Shown: piece by piece, positions 1 to 7,946 of the stretch
How the letters are laid out: the number at the start of each line of letters is the position of its first letter
How positions within the stretch are numbered: position 1 is the first letter of the stretch
NCBI GenBank assembly: GCA_016934555.1
Contig: JAFGSS010000055.1
Location: 1-33,617 of the forward strand
Direction of reading: 5' to 3'
From: Acidobacteriota bacterium
Lineage (GTDB): Bacteria > Acidobacteriota > UBA6911
DNA length: 33,617 nucleotides
Position numbers and translations under genes: made by a program
Notes under the pieces: model-generated
Seen by the model: the letters and a program-made list of their open reading frames with translations, nothing else
Database searches by the model: none
What the model was told of the DNA's origin: nothing

Positions 1-485
1 ACCCCCAGGGCCCGGGACTCGCGGGCCGTGACCCGGCCCTGCTCCCGGGCCAGCCGCTCGTCCCCCGTCGCGCCGAGCGCCATCGCCCAGGGGAAGGGGG
101 TCGTGTCCGTAATCCTGAACGCCGCCCCGCGCTCGAAATCGGAGGCGACCAGCAGCGGCAGGCGCGAAAGCCCCTGCAGTTCGTTGAGCAGGACGGCCGA
201 TTCGTAGATGTCGCCCGCGAACAGGACCAGCCCGCCTACGTGGTGCTCGCGGATGTCCGATGCGATCCTCCGGAATTCGGGGCTCCGGCGGTTGGTGAAT
301 GTTCCCGGAACCCGGACCTGCACCAGCTGGGCGATCTTGTCTCTAAGGGTGAGTCGCTTGAGGGTCCTTTCGGCCCAGGCTTCGTCCGGGTTGCGCTGGA
401 AGGCGGTGGCCAGAAGCCAGACGGCGAGGATGGCGACGACCGTCCGGGGGAAAAACAGTTTCGCGGGTTTGGGCAATCGGTCCAT
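1..485 (-). CDS. Glycoside hydrolase family 3 protein, N-terminal part (runs off the left edge)
   Basis: The minus strand reads from an ATG at 485 to the window edge without a stop, giving about 161 residues. The ORF track does not list it because it is open at the edge. Residues 1-30 look like an N-terminal signal or membrane anchor (KLFFPRTVVAILAVWLLATAF). The following LTLRDKIAQLVQV, HHVGGLVLFAGD and LPLLVASDFERGAAFR are typical of the start of the GH3 catalytic barrel (NagZ/beta-glucosidase type), with the substrate-contacting D-x-E-x-G segment as DFERG. This is probably an exported or anchored beta-N-acetylhexosaminidase or beta-glucosidase acting on cell-wall or exogenous glycans. The catalytic aspartate and the His/Asp acid-base loop lie outside the window, so exact specificity cannot be read. 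It follows the DinB gene by 32 bases on the same strand and may be co-transcribed. No strong Shine-Dalgarno is seen. Confidence 0.82.
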   Translation of the reverse strand, partial: MDRLPKPAKLFFPRTVVAILAVWLLATAFQRNPDEAWAERTLKRLTLRDKIAQLVQVRVPGTFTNRRSPEFRRIASDIREHHVGGLVLFAGDIYESAVLLNELQGLSRLPLLVASDFERGAAFRITDTTPFPWAMALGATGDERLAREQGRVTARESRALG

Positions 486-517
486 TTTCGTTCGCTCGGC
501 GAGGGGGCTGTTTCAGC

Positions 518-985
518 CTATCCCATGTACAGGGTCTGGGTGTTGACGGGGAACCCGAGCAGTTTGAGATAGGTGAACAGCTGCATCTTGTGGTTGGTGA
601 AGTGCTCCTGGAAGAAGAAGGCCATTCTCTCCAGCTTGCCCGAGGCCCCCCACGGGGTGGAGACCACCTTCTCGGCGAATTCCTCTTCCGATACGCTGTC
701 GAGCAGGGAGCGGAGGGTGGCCTTGTCCCGCTCCAGCCGGGAGAGGGCGTCGGCGACGTCGCAGGAGGGCATCCCCTGTCCTTCGACCTGCTGCGGCCAG
801 CTGTTGCGGACCAGCATCTCGAGCTCGGTGCCGATGCCGTCGGCGAGGTGGCGGATGAGCTGCCCGAGGCTCATGAAACTTTCGCCCGGCTTCCAGTCCA
901 GTTTGTCTGCCGGGACCATCTTCATCATGTTTTCGACCGGACGGTAGCCGTCCACCGCGTACTGGTAAAAGTCGTCTTTTTTCAT
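518..985 (-). CDS. DinB family protein
   Basis: A 155-residue protein with the four-helix DinB/YfiT-like pattern. The N-terminal DGYRPVENMMKMVPADKLDWKPGESFMSLGQLIRHLADG matches the family's start, in which a conserved helix carries a metal-binding His (here the H of LIRHLADG). A further His-containing helix (FFFQEHFTNHKMQLFTYLKLLG) follows near residues 120-145 and would complete a three-His metal site. Family members act as metal-dependent thiol-linked transferases or hydrolases, some in bacillithiol or mycothiol biology, but most, like this one, have no assigned substrate. The start at 985 is backed by an AGGAGGGGG Shine-Dalgarno six to ten bases upstream. The GH3 gene follows on the same strand, and the divergent phosphoglucomutase gene starts 125 bases away. 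Confidence 0.85.
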   Translation of the reverse strand: MKKDDFYQYAVDGYRPVENMMKMVPADKLDWKPGESFMSLGQLIRHLADGIGTELEMLVRNSWPQQVEGQGMPSCDVADALSRLERDKATLRSLLDSVSEEEFAEKVVSTPWGASGKLERMAFFFQEHFTNHKMQLFTYLKLLGFPVNTQTLYMG

Positions 986-1110
986 GGCACCCCCTCCTCG
1001 TGGAATGTGGATCGTGGCCTGACCAGAGTACCACAGAGGCGGCGCATCCGGCAGCCGTTACGGGTGCAAAAACTCGCGGGGCTCCGCGCGAAATCGGTTA
1101 TCATGGGGTC

Positions 1111-2757
1111 ATGGAATGCCAAGGCCTGATCGTCCCGACCACCCCCTATGAAGACCAGCGCCCCGGCACCTCGGGGCTGCGCAGGAAGACGCGGCGCTTC
1201 ATGCAGCCGCACTACGTCGAGAACTTCGTGCAGTCGATCTTCGATTCGGTGCGCGAGGAGGGAGCGCCCGACTTTTCCGGGGAGACCCTGGTCGTGGGCG
1301 GCGACGGCCGCTACCACAACCGGGAGGCGATCCAGAGCATCCTGAAAATCGCCGCCGCTAATGGGTTCGGGCGCATCCTGGTCGGCCGCGGCGGGCTGCT
1401 GTCGACGCCGGCGATGTCGGCCGTCATCCGCCGCCGGGGGGCGCTCGGGGGGATCCTGCTGACGGCGAGCCACAACCCCGGGGGGGCCGGGGCCGATTTC
1501 GGGATCAAGTACAACATCCGCAACGGCGGCCCGGCGCCCGAGGGGGTCACCGAGCGAATCTACGCCCACACGCGCGTCATCGAACGCTTTCTCACGCTCG
1601 AGGCTCCCGGGGTGGACCTCGACCGGGAGGGTACGGTGCGGCTGGGGGACGCGGAGGTGGCCGTCATCGACCCGATCTCCGATTACGTCGCGGTCCTCGG
1701 GGGGATTTTTGACTTCGATGCCCTCCGGGGGCTCTTCCGGGACGGGTTCCGGCTCGTTTTCGATGCCATGAACGGGGTCACCGGGCCCTATGGGCGCGCC
1801 ATCCTGGAAGGGATGCTGGAAGCGCCCGAGGGCACCGTCATCCGCGGGACGCCGCTCGAGGACTTCGGCGGGGGACACCCCGACCCCGACCGGAGGCACG
1901 CCGGGGAACTCTTTCGGAGGATGTCGCTGCCCGACGCCCCGGACATGGGCGCCGCCTGCGACGGGGACGGCGACCGCAACATGATCCTGGGCCGGGGGAT
2001 TTTCGTGAGCCCGGGGGATTCGCTCGCCGTCATCGCCCAGCACGCGGCCGGGTGCATCCCGGGATACGGCTCCGGGCTGCGGGGGGTGGCGCGCTCGATG
2101 CCCACGAGCACCGCGGTGGACCGCGTGGCCCGGGCCCTGGGGGTCCCCTGCTACGAAACCCCGACCGGGTGGAAATTCTTCGGCAACCTGATGGATTCGG
2201 GGCGCTGCACCCTCTGCGGGGAGGAGAGCTTCGGTACGGGGTCGGATCACGTGCGCGAAAAGGACGGGATCTGGGCCGTCCTCTGCTGGCTCTCGATCCT
2301 CGCCGGCGATCGCGCTTCGGTCGGGGAGACGCTCCTCGGCCACTGGCGCCGCTTCGGGCGCAGCTACTTCCAGCGCCACGACTACGCGGGGCTGGACGCG
2401 GCGCAGGCCGCGAGGATGATGGACGAGCTGAGGGGCCACGTCCCCTCGCTCGCCGGGACCCGGCTGGCGGACGCGGCCGTGCGGGACGCCGATGACTTCA
2501 GCTATACCGACCCGGTCGACGGCAGCGTCAGCCGCAACCAGGGGATCCGGATCCTGCTCGACGATGGTTCCCGCATCGTGGGGCGGCTGTCGGGGACGGG
2601 AACCGAGGGGGCGACGCTGCGGCTCTATTTCGAAAGAGTCCGGCCCGAGGGGGGGCTCCCGCTGGAGGAGACCCTCGCGCCCCTGGTCGAAGCCGCGCGG
2701 GGCCTGTTCCGGATCGAGGAGCGGTTCGGCCGCACAAGCCCCTCGGTGGTGACCTGA
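1111..2757 (+). CDS. pgm: Phosphoglucomutase, PGM1 (eukaryotic-like) type
   Basis: A 548-residue alpha-D-phosphohexomutase interconverting glucose 1-phosphate and glucose 6-phosphate in the cytoplasm, linking glycogen/exopolysaccharide and glycolysis. All four domains are present. They show PGTSGLRRKTRRF near residue 20, the phosphoserine loop TASHNPGG (Ser about 120), the Mg loop CDGDGDRN (Asp 284/286/288), the sugar-binding GEESFGTGSDH near 370 and the phosphate-binding RLSGTGTEGATLRLYFE near 500. The whole sequence follows the animal/plant PGM1 pattern, down to a C-terminal FGRTSPSVVT like PGM1's GRTAPTVIT, rather than the E. coli Pgm pattern. The track ORF begins at 1000, but ATG 1111 gives a PGM1-like N-terminus (LIVPTTPYEDQRPGTSG). 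Only a weak GGGG lies upstream; a TATCAT sits just before the start (see findings). It stands alone, followed by trxB with its own promoter. Confidence 0.95.
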   Translation: MECQGLIVPTTPYEDQRPGTSGLRRKTRRFMQPHYVENFVQSIFDSVREEGAPDFSGETLVVGGDGRYHNREAIQSILKIAAANGFGRILVGRGGLLSTPAMSAVIRRRGALGGILLTASHNPGGAGADFGIKYNIRNGGPAPEGVTERIYAHTRVIERFLTLEAPGVDLDREGTVRLGDAEVAVIDPISDYVAVLGGIFDFDALRGLFRDGFRLVFDAMNGVTGPYGRAILEGMLEAPEGTVIRGTPLEDFGGGHPDPDRRHAGELFRRMSLPDAPDMGAACDGDGDRNMILGRGIFVSPGDSLAVIAQHAAGCIPGYGSGLRGVARSMPTSTAVDRVARALGVPCYETPTGWKFFGNLMDSGRCTLCGEESFGTGSDHVREKDGIWAVLCWLSILAGDRASVGETLLGHWRRFGRSYFQRHDYAGLDAAQAARMMDELRGHVPSLAGTRLADAAVRDADDFSYTDPVDGSVSRNQGIRILLDDGSRIVGRLSGTGTEGATLRLYFERVRPEGGLPLEETLAPLVEAARGLFRIEERFGRTSPSVVT

Positions 2758-2758
2758 T

Positions 2759-2786
2759 TTGGCTTCCTCCGCCGGTCTGTTATAAT
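2759..2786 (+). promoter_or_regulatory. Probable sigma-70-type promoter for trxB
   Basis: TTGGCT (2759-2764, 4 of 6 with TTGACA), a 16-base spacer, then TATAAT (2781-2786) preceded by TG at 2778-2779, making an extended -10 (TGtTATAAT). The predicted start is near 2793, leaving a leader of about 30 bases that holds an AAGGGTG ribosome-binding site before ATG 2823. This is pattern matching only. Confidence 0.55.
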
Positions 2787-2822
2787 CGATCGCTGTTCAA
2801 CCACGACAATCAAGGGTGTTTT

Positions 2823-3776
2823 ATGAGACACGTCATCATCATCGGTTCCGGTCCCGCGGGATACACCGCGGCCATCTACGCGGCGCGGTCCGGGCTGGAC
2901 CCGCTCCTGCTCGCCTCCGAACCCCGGGGGCTGCAGATGCCGGGCGGCCAGCTCATGTTCACGAGCGAGGTGGAGAACTTTCCCGGTTTCCCCGAGGGGA
3001 TACAGGGCCCCGACCTCATGGAAGGGATGAAAAAGCAGGTGCTCCGTTTCGGGGTGGAGATACGCGAGGAGGACGCCGAGGAGGTCGATTTCGGCGGACC
3101 CTCCAGGGTCCGCTCCGGCGGCCCCTTCCGCGTCCGCTCCCGTTCGGGATGGGAGGAGGCGCGCACGGTGATCGTCGCCACCGGGGCCAACGCCAGGTGG
3201 CTCGATCTGCCCGACGAGGCCCGGTTCCGCAGCCGCGGGCTTTCGGCCTGCGCCGTATGCGACGGGATGTTTTTCCGCAACCAGGAGGTCCTGGTGGTCG
3301 GGGGCGGGGACACGGCCCTGGAGGAGGCGTTGACGCTGGCGCACCATGCCTCGAAGGTGACGGTGGTGCACCGCCGGGACGAACTGCGCGCCAGCCGGAT
3401 CATGCAGGATCGGGCGGAGAGGGAACCGAAGATCACTTTTCTCTGGAACAGCGTGCTGACCGCGTACCAAGGGGCGGAGGTCCTGGAGGCCGTCACCGTC
3501 AGGGACGTCAAGACCGGCGTGGAGCGCACGGTGCCGGTCTCGGGCGTGTTCATGGGGATCGGGCACCAGCCGGCCACCGGATTTCTCGGGGGCGCGCTGG
3601 AACTGAACCCGCAGGGATACATCGTCACCCGCAACGACGTGGAAACCAGCGTGGACGGGGTGTTCGCGGCCGGCGACGTACACGACCCCGACTACCGGCA
3701 GGCCGTCACCGCCGCCGGCTTCGGGTGCATGGCGGCGCTGCGGGCCGAGCGGTGGCTGGGGACGCACCCGGCGTAA
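2823..3776 (+). CDS. trxB: Thioredoxin-disulfide reductase
   Basis: A 317-residue low-molecular-weight thioredoxin reductase, a cytoplasmic flavoprotein that uses NADPH to reduce thioredoxin. The FAD Rossmann motif GSGPAGYTAAIYAARSG is near residue 8. GGQLMFTSEVENFPGF follows, then the redox-active pair CAVC (Cys143/Cys146; usual form CATC), the NADPH motif VVGGGDTALEEA near 160, HRRDELRAS near 182, and the C-terminal FAD segment GVFAAGDV with the QAVTAAGFGCMAA helix. Length and motif order are normal. The start has an AAGGGTG Shine-Dalgarno. The stop overlaps the start of the next gene by one base (TAATG), so the two are probably translationally coupled. It is a plausible electron source, via thioredoxin, for the peroxiredoxin at 12.8 kb, but that link is inferred. 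Confidence 0.95.
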   Translation: MRHVIIIGSGPAGYTAAIYAARSGLDPLLLASEPRGLQMPGGQLMFTSEVENFPGFPEGIQGPDLMEGMKKQVLRFGVEIREEDAEEVDFGGPSRVRSGGPFRVRSRSGWEEARTVIVATGANARWLDLPDEARFRSRGLSACAVCDGMFFRNQEVLVVGGGDTALEEALTLAHHASKVTVVHRRDELRASRIMQDRAEREPKITFLWNSVLTAYQGAEVLEAVTVRDVKTGVERTVPVSGVFMGIGHQPATGFLGGALELNPQGYIVTRNDVETSVDGVFAAGDVHDPDYRQAVTAAGFGCMAALRAERWLGTHPA

Positions 3777-4858
3777 TGAAACCGGGGGTCGCCTTCTATA
3801 TCACGGCCCACGGCTACGGGCACGGGCGCCGGTCGTGCGACATCATCCGGGCCTTCCGCCGGATCCGGCCGGACGCCGGGGTGCACGTGGTGAGCGGGCT
3901 CGAGGGGCCGTTTTTGCGGAGCCAGCTCGGTCCCGGCCCGTACACCCTGCGCGCGGGATCCTTCGACGTCGGGATGGTCCAGCTCGACTCGATCCGGGTG
4001 GACGTCGAGGCCACCCTGCTGCGGGCCGAGGGAGTGTGCGCCCGGCGCCGGGAGAGCGTCGACGCGGAGCGCGAGTTTCTCCGCAGGCACCGCATCGGCG
4101 TCGTGGTGGCCGACATCCCGGCGATTCCCATCGAGGCGGCGGCCGGCCTGGGCATCCCCAGCGTGGCCGTGGGGAATTTTTCCTGGGACTGGATCTACGC
4201 CGGCTTCCTCGACCGCAGCCCCCGGTGGCGGGTGGTGGTCGACGCCTTCGCCGCCGGGTACGCCCGGACCGACCTGCTCCTGCGCCTCCCGTTTTCCCCC
4301 GCCATGGACTCCTTCCCCCGCAGGGAGGACATCCCCCTGGTCGCCGCTGCAGGCCGCTCCCGGCGGGGAGAGATCGCGCGGATCACGGGGTGCGACCCGG
4401 ACCGGAAATGGGTCCTCCTCTCCTTCACGACGCTCGAGTGGGACGCCGAAGCGCTCTCGCGCGTCGGGGAAATCGAAGAGTGCACCTTCTTCACCGTCCT
4501 TCCGCTCCGGTGGGAGCTCCCGAACCTCCATTCCCTGGACCGGGAGCGCGTCCCTTTTTCCGACGTGGTCGCCTCCGTCGATGCGGTGGTCTCCAAGCCC
4601 GGCTTCGGGATCCTGTCCGATTGCGTCGTCAACCGCAAGCCGCTGCTGTACGCCGAGCGGAGCGATTTCCGGGAATACCCCGTCCTCGAAGCGGCCGTCG
4701 GCCGCTACCTCCGAAGCGTCCACATTCCCGCAGGGGAACTCTACCGCGGGAACCTGCGCCCTTTCCTCGATCGGCTCGAGTGGAGCCCGGAACCGGGGGA
4801 GCGGCTGACGGGGGGCGGGGAGGATATCGCCGCGGCCCGCATCGCGCGGTTCCTCTGA
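3776..4858 (+). CDS. Glycosyltransferase-fold protein resembling the N-terminal domain of L-arabinokinase
   Basis: A 360-residue protein starting at the ATG that overlaps the trxB stop. The N-terminal FYITAHGYGHGRRSCDIIRAF, the middle VGNFSWDWIYAGFL and the C-terminal SVDAVVSKPGFGILSDCVVNRKPLLYAERSDFREYP follow, as I recall them, the N-terminal half of plant arabinokinase (TGHGFGHATR, TNFSWDFIYAEY, KIGYGTVSEAL). That region has the two-Rossmann GT-B fold of MurG/UDP-glycosyltransferases. The kinase half is absent, so it cannot be a complete arabinokinase. Free-standing bacterial homologues are usually annotated as hypothetical or glycosyltransferase. No signal peptide or membrane segment is seen. 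A nucleotide-sugar-dependent transferase is the likeliest role, with unknown acceptor. Coupling to trxB is odd and gives no obvious functional hint. Confidence 0.75.
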   Translation: MKPGVAFYITAHGYGHGRRSCDIIRAFRRIRPDAGVHVVSGLEGPFLRSQLGPGPYTLRAGSFDVGMVQLDSIRVDVEATLLRAEGVCARRRESVDAEREFLRRHRIGVVVADIPAIPIEAAAGLGIPSVAVGNFSWDWIYAGFLDRSPRWRVVVDAFAAGYARTDLLLRLPFSPAMDSFPRREDIPLVAAAGRSRRGEIARITGCDPDRKWVLLSFTTLEWDAEALSRVGEIEECTFFTVLPLRWELPNLHSLDRERVPFSDVVASVDAVVSKPGFGILSDCVVNRKPLLYAERSDFREYPVLEAAVGRYLRSVHIPAGELYRGNLRPFLDRLEWSPEPGERLTGGGEDIAAARIARFL

Positions 4859-4865
4859 CGGCGTT

Positions 4866-5288
4866 TCATTCCCCGATGATCTTGATCAGGATCCGCTTCC
4901 TGCGCCCGCCGTCGAACTCGCCGTAGAAGATCTGCTCCCAGGGCCCGAAATCGAGCGCCCCGCCGGTCACGGCCACGACCACCTCGCGCCCCATGACCTG
5001 CCGCTTGTGATGGGCGTCGCCGTTGATCTCGCCGGTGAGGTTGTGGCGGTACCGTTCGGTCCCCGCGTCGAAGGGGGCCAACCGCTCCAGCCAGCGGGCG
5101 TAGTCCTCGTGCAGGCCGGGCTCGTCGTCGTTGATGAAGACGCTCGCGGTGATGTGCATCGCGTTGACGAGGACGAGGCCCTCGCGGATGCCGCTCTCCC
5201 GGAGGGCGGCCTGCACCTCGGCGGTGATGTTGCGGAACTCCATGCGGCCCGGGATGAGGACCTCGAGCACTTTGCGGTGGCTTTTCAT
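4866..5288 (-). CDS. YjbQ family protein (UPF0047)
   Basis: A 140-residue protein. [29 protein letters not shown], then [38 protein letters not shown] and the C-terminal [11 protein letters not shown] match the YjbQ/UPF0047 family. Members carry conserved His/Glu/Asp residues around a trimer cavity and some show low thiamine-phosphate synthase activity, but the physiological role is unsettled. The track ORF extends to 5591, but the ATG at 5288 is preceded by GAGGAGAAAGA and overlaps the HAD gene stop in an ATGA junction, so translation is probably coupled. It is the last gene of the CPBP-HAD-YjbQ minus-strand set and converges on the preceding gene with only 7 bases between stops. Confidence 0.9.
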   Translation of the reverse strand: MKSHRKVLEVLIPGRMEFRNITAEVQAALRESGIREGLVLVNAMHITASVFINDDEPGLHEDYARWLERLAPFDAGTERYRHNLTGEINGDAHHKRQVMGREVVVAVTGGALDFGPWEQIFYGEFDGGRRKRILIKIIGE

Positions 5289-5968
5289 TCTTTCTCCTCG
5301 GGAAACGGGGGGAGCCCCCAGGCGGGGAGATCCACCCCCTCCAGGCTGCGGAGGACCTGGTGCGCCCCGCCGTAGGCGGCCTCGTCCATGTGAGGGTCGG
5401 GGACCGCGACGACGTACATCCCCGCGGCCAGCGCGGCGGCGACCCCCGCGGGGGAATCCTCGAATACCAGGCAGTGCTGCGGCTCGGCGGCGAGGGTCCG
5501 GGCCGCCAGGAGAAAAATGTCGGGCGCGGGCTTGCCCCGGCCGACGGCCGGGTCGTCCCCGGTGACGACCGAGGAGAAGATGCGGAACCACTCCCGGTGT
5601 CGGGTGATCTTCAGCTCGAAATGGCGGCGGTCGGAGCTTGTGGCCACCGCCATGGGGATCCCGTGCCGGTGGAGGTGGCGGCTGAGGCGCACGGCCCCGG
5701 GCATCGGATCGGTCTGCGGGAAGAGCTCGTCGAGCATAGCCTGCCGCGCCTCGAGGTATTCGGGGACCGAGAGGGGAAGCCCGAGGCCCTCGATCACCAC
5801 CCGGGCCGAATCTTCGGCCCGCAGCCCCATCATCCGGGATTTCACCGTCCAGTCGAACACCTTGCCGAAACGGGCGGCGACGGCCCCGTGGGCCCGGGTG
5901 TAAAAAGGCTCCGTGTCGAGCAGGAGCCCGTCGTTGTCGAAAATGACGTGTCGGATCCGCTGAATCAT
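5285..5968 (-). CDS. HAD-superfamily phosphatase, HDHD1 (pseudouridine-5'-phosphatase)-like
   Basis: A 227-residue haloacid dehalogenase-family hydrolase. Motif I is [11 protein letters not shown] (nucleophile Asp11, general acid Asp13), motif II ATSS near residue 110, motif III Lys in GKPAPDIF near 146, and motif [19 protein letters not shown] near 168. The cap lies between motifs I and II. The run [38 protein letters not shown] and [31 protein letters not shown] closely follows human HDHD1 as I remember it. HDHD1 dephosphorylates pseudouridine 5'-phosphate; related members act on 2-deoxyglucose-6-phosphate or beta-glucose phosphates, so substrate is open. An AAGGGA Shine-Dalgarno supports ATG 5968. 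It lies 25 bases after the CPBP protease gene and overlaps yjbQ by four bases. Confidence 0.88.
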   Translation of the reverse strand: MIQRIRHVIFDNDGLLLDTEPFYTRAHGAVAARFGKVFDWTVKSRMMGLRAEDSARVVIEGLGLPLSVPEYLEARQAMLDELFPQTDPMPGAVRLSRHLHRHGIPMAVATSSDRRHFELKITRHREWFRIFSSVVTGDDPAVGRGKPAPDIFLLAARTLAAEPQHCLVFEDSPAGVAAALAAGMYVVAVPDPHMDEAAYGGAHQVLRSLEGVDLPAWGLPPFPEEKE

Positions 5969-5993
5969 GAAATCCCTTCCATGGGCCGGGGGC

Positions 5994-6692
5994 TCACTGC
6001 GCCACGATCCCGAGAACGATGTCGTAGATGGCGTGGGACGCCGCCGCCAGTCCGAACCCCCGCATGATGAATATCAGGCCGAAATATAACCCGCCGACCG
6101 CCCGCAGGGCAAAACTTCCGGGCGTCAGGGGGATCCCGCCGGGGCCGACGTAATGGAAGGCGGCGAAGATCAACGCCGCGGAGAGCGCCGCCGCCGCCGT
6201 TGCCGCGGTATTGCCGCCGGGGAGGATCCTGCGGAAAAGCCAGATCAGGGCCCCGAGGAGGATCCAGCGGAAGAGGAACTCCTCGTAGACCCCGGCGCCG
6301 CAGTAGAGAATGAAGTCCCGCAGGCCGGGCGCCGGGTCGGACAGGGCCAGGGGGAGGCGCGGGCCGAGCCAGCCGAAGGCGGCCAGGAGCACGAGGGCGA
6401 AACAGGTGCTTTCGAGGAGGCTGAGCGCCAGCAGGCGGGGGCGGATCCTTCCGGGTGCGCGGGTGCGCCATTGCCACGCCGCCAGCGCCGCGGCCAGGAC
6501 CAGGGCGCTGGCGTAGACCGAGAAGACCCCGAGCGCGCCGAGGATGCGTATGATCAGGGCGTCGGCGCCGTTGATGTGCGTGCCGCCGACGAGGATCGTC
6601 CCCGCGTGGTAGACGCAGAGAAAGGGAAAGACCAGCGCGGCCGAATAGACCGGCCGGCGCGTCTCGGCGAGATAACCCCGGGACCTCTTCAT
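5994..6692 (-). CDS. CPBP family intramembrane metalloprotease (CAAX-protease/Abi-like)
   Basis: A 232-residue polytopic membrane protein with about six to seven hydrophobic segments. The family motifs are in order: EEFLFRWILLGAL (the paired glutamates of the EExxxR motif, about residue 148), FAAFHYVG (His of motif 2, about residue 187) and ASHAIYDIVLG (motif 3, about residue 220). CPBP proteins are glutamate-type intramembrane proteases related to eukaryotic CAAX prenyl endopeptidase Rce1; bacterial members serve varied roles including bacteriocin self-immunity, and none is specified here. It is the first gene of a minus-strand set with the HAD phosphatase (25-base gap) and YjbQ. There is no Shine-Dalgarno; a TATGAT box lies only 8 bases before the ATG. 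Confidence 0.88.
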   Translation of the reverse strand: MKRSRGYLAETRRPVYSAALVFPFLCVYHAGTILVGGTHINGADALIIRILGALGVFSVYASALVLAAALAAWQWRTRAPGRIRPRLLALSLLESTCFALVLLAAFGWLGPRLPLALSDPAPGLRDFILYCGAGVYEEFLFRWILLGALIWLFRRILPGGNTAATAAAALSAALIFAAFHYVGPGGIPLTPGSFALRAVGGLYFGLIFIMRGFGLAAASHAIYDIVLGIVAQ

Positions 6693-6700
6693 GGGGCGGC

Positions 6701-6706
6701 ATCATA
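6701..6706 (-). promoter_or_regulatory. Candidate -10 box very close to the CPBP protease start
   Basis: TATGAT on the minus strand (5 of 6 with TATAAT) ends eight bases before the ATG at 6692. If used, transcription would begin within a base or two of the start codon, giving a leaderless message; no Shine-Dalgarno is present. No good -35 was seen. Confidence 0.3.
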
Positions 6707-6838
6707 CCCCATCGGCGCGGAAAACCGGGATGGAAAAGGCTCCCGCCGGTTTTTCGTCCGGGCGGCTGCAGCCGGGAGGCCATGGGCACGAGACTATTGC
6801 CCGGTGCCCGGGGAGGTGCGATACTGAAGGACCGCCCG

Positions 6839-6847
6839 TGCTATCAT
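6839..6847 (+). promoter_or_regulatory. Candidate extended -10 promoter for moaA
   Basis: TGcTATCAT (TG 6839-6840, TATCAT 6842-6847) is an extended -10 with 5 of 6 hexamer matches, placing a start near 6854 and a leader of about 40 bases. No convincing -35 lies upstream. The leader is too short and lacks recognisable structure for a molybdenum-cofactor riboswitch. Confidence 0.35.
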
Positions 6848-6892
6848 GGGAGGGGGCAGGGAGCGGCCGGAATCGCTTCGGAGCTGTAAGAA

Positions 6893-7921
6893 ATGGATGT
6901 CGATCGGGTCAGCATCAAGGACACTCTCGGGCGTGAACTGAGGGACCTGAGGATTTCGGTCACCGACCGGTGCAACTTCCGTTGCGTTTACTGCATGCCG
7001 CTCGAGCAGTACGAGTGGATCGACCGGAGGGAGATCCTCACCTTCGAGGAGATCACGCGCCTGGCCGGGCTGTTTTTGCAGTCGGGGGTCGAGGAGATCC
7101 GGCTCACCGGGGGGGAACCCCTGCTGCGGCATGGGCTGGATACCCTGGTTTCCGCCCTGGCCGGACTCGGGGGGCTCAAGGACCTTTCCCTGACGACCAA
7201 CGCCTCGCACCTGAAGGAGCACGCGGCGGGGCTGATGCGCGCGGGCATCGGCCGGGTCAACGCGAGCCTCGACACGCTCAGTCCCGCGAAATTCCGTGCC
7301 CTGACCCGGCGCGACGATCTGGCCGGCGTCCTGGAGGGGCTGCTGACCGCACGGCTCCTGGGCTTCGATCCGATCAAGATCAATTCCGTGATCCAGCGCG
7401 GCGTCAACGACGACGACATCCTCCCCCTGGTCGAATTCTCGAGGCAGAACGGGTTCTGGCTCCGGTTCATCGAGTTCATGGATGTGGGGAACTCCAACCA
7501 CTGGGTATCGGAAAGGATGATGCCCAAGGGGGAGATCCTGGATCTCATCCACGCACGGTATCCCCTCGAGGAGGCCGGGAGAACCGACCCGAGCGCGCCC
7601 GCGGTCAATTACCGGTATGCCGACCGGAAGGGCAACATCGGCGTCATCGCCTCGGTGACCGAGCCCTTCTGTGCCGGCTGCACGCGCGCGCGCCTGACGG
7701 CCGACGGCAAGCTCGTCCTCTGCCTCTTTTCCGACCGGAGTCTCGATCTCAAGCGGCTTCTGCGCGGGGGCGCCGGTGACAGGGAAATCCTGGACACCAT
7801 CCGGTCCGCCTGGGAAGCGAGGACCGACCGTTACTCCGAGGAGCGCCTGGAGGCGATGAACGCGGGGGATTACGAGCCCGGGTCGCACCGGAAGATCGAG
7901 ATGATCCGCATCGGCGGCTAG
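6893..7921 (+). CDS. moaA: GTP 3',8-cyclase MoaA
   Basis: A 342-residue radical-SAM enzyme that makes 3',8-cyclo-7,8-dihydro-GTP from GTP, the first committed step of molybdopterin synthesis for Mo and W enzymes. The N-terminal [4Fe-4S]/SAM motif CNFRCVYC (Cys27, 31, 34), the RLTGGEPLLR segment near 80, the C-terminal cluster CAGCTRARLTADGKLVLC (Cys260, 263, 277) that binds GTP, and a C-terminus SHRKIEMIRIGG with the usual terminal Gly-Gly are all present. Length is normal. The start is preceded by a weak GGAG 11 to 14 bases upstream. It is alone here; moaC, moaE, moeA and the others are not in the window. The AOR-family enzyme at 29-31 kb is a likely consumer of the cofactor. Confidence 0.96.
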   Translation: MDVDRVSIKDTLGRELRDLRISVTDRCNFRCVYCMPLEQYEWIDRREILTFEEITRLAGLFLQSGVEEIRLTGGEPLLRHGLDTLVSALAGLGGLKDLSLTTNASHLKEHAAGLMRAGIGRVNASLDTLSPAKFRALTRRDDLAGVLEGLLTARLLGFDPIKINSVIQRGVNDDDILPLVEFSRQNGFWLRFIEFMDVGNSNHWVSERMMPKGEILDLIHARYPLEEAGRTDPSAPAVNYRYADRKGNIGVIASVTEPFCAGCTRARLTADGKLVLCLFSDRSLDLKRLLRGGAGDREILDTIRSAWEARTDRYSEERLEAMNAGDYEPGSHRKIEMIRIGG

Positions 7922-7946
7922 GGCCGGCGCCGGGCCCGCGGCCGGG

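Noticed and set aside
982-2439. 485-residue minus-strand open frame
   Set aside because: Shadow of pgm; Pro/Arg-rich, no family pattern.
6693-6892. A molybdenum-cofactor riboswitch upstream of moaA
   Set aside because: No extended, conserved structured element could be recognised in the 200-base spacer; the predicted leader is about 40 bases.
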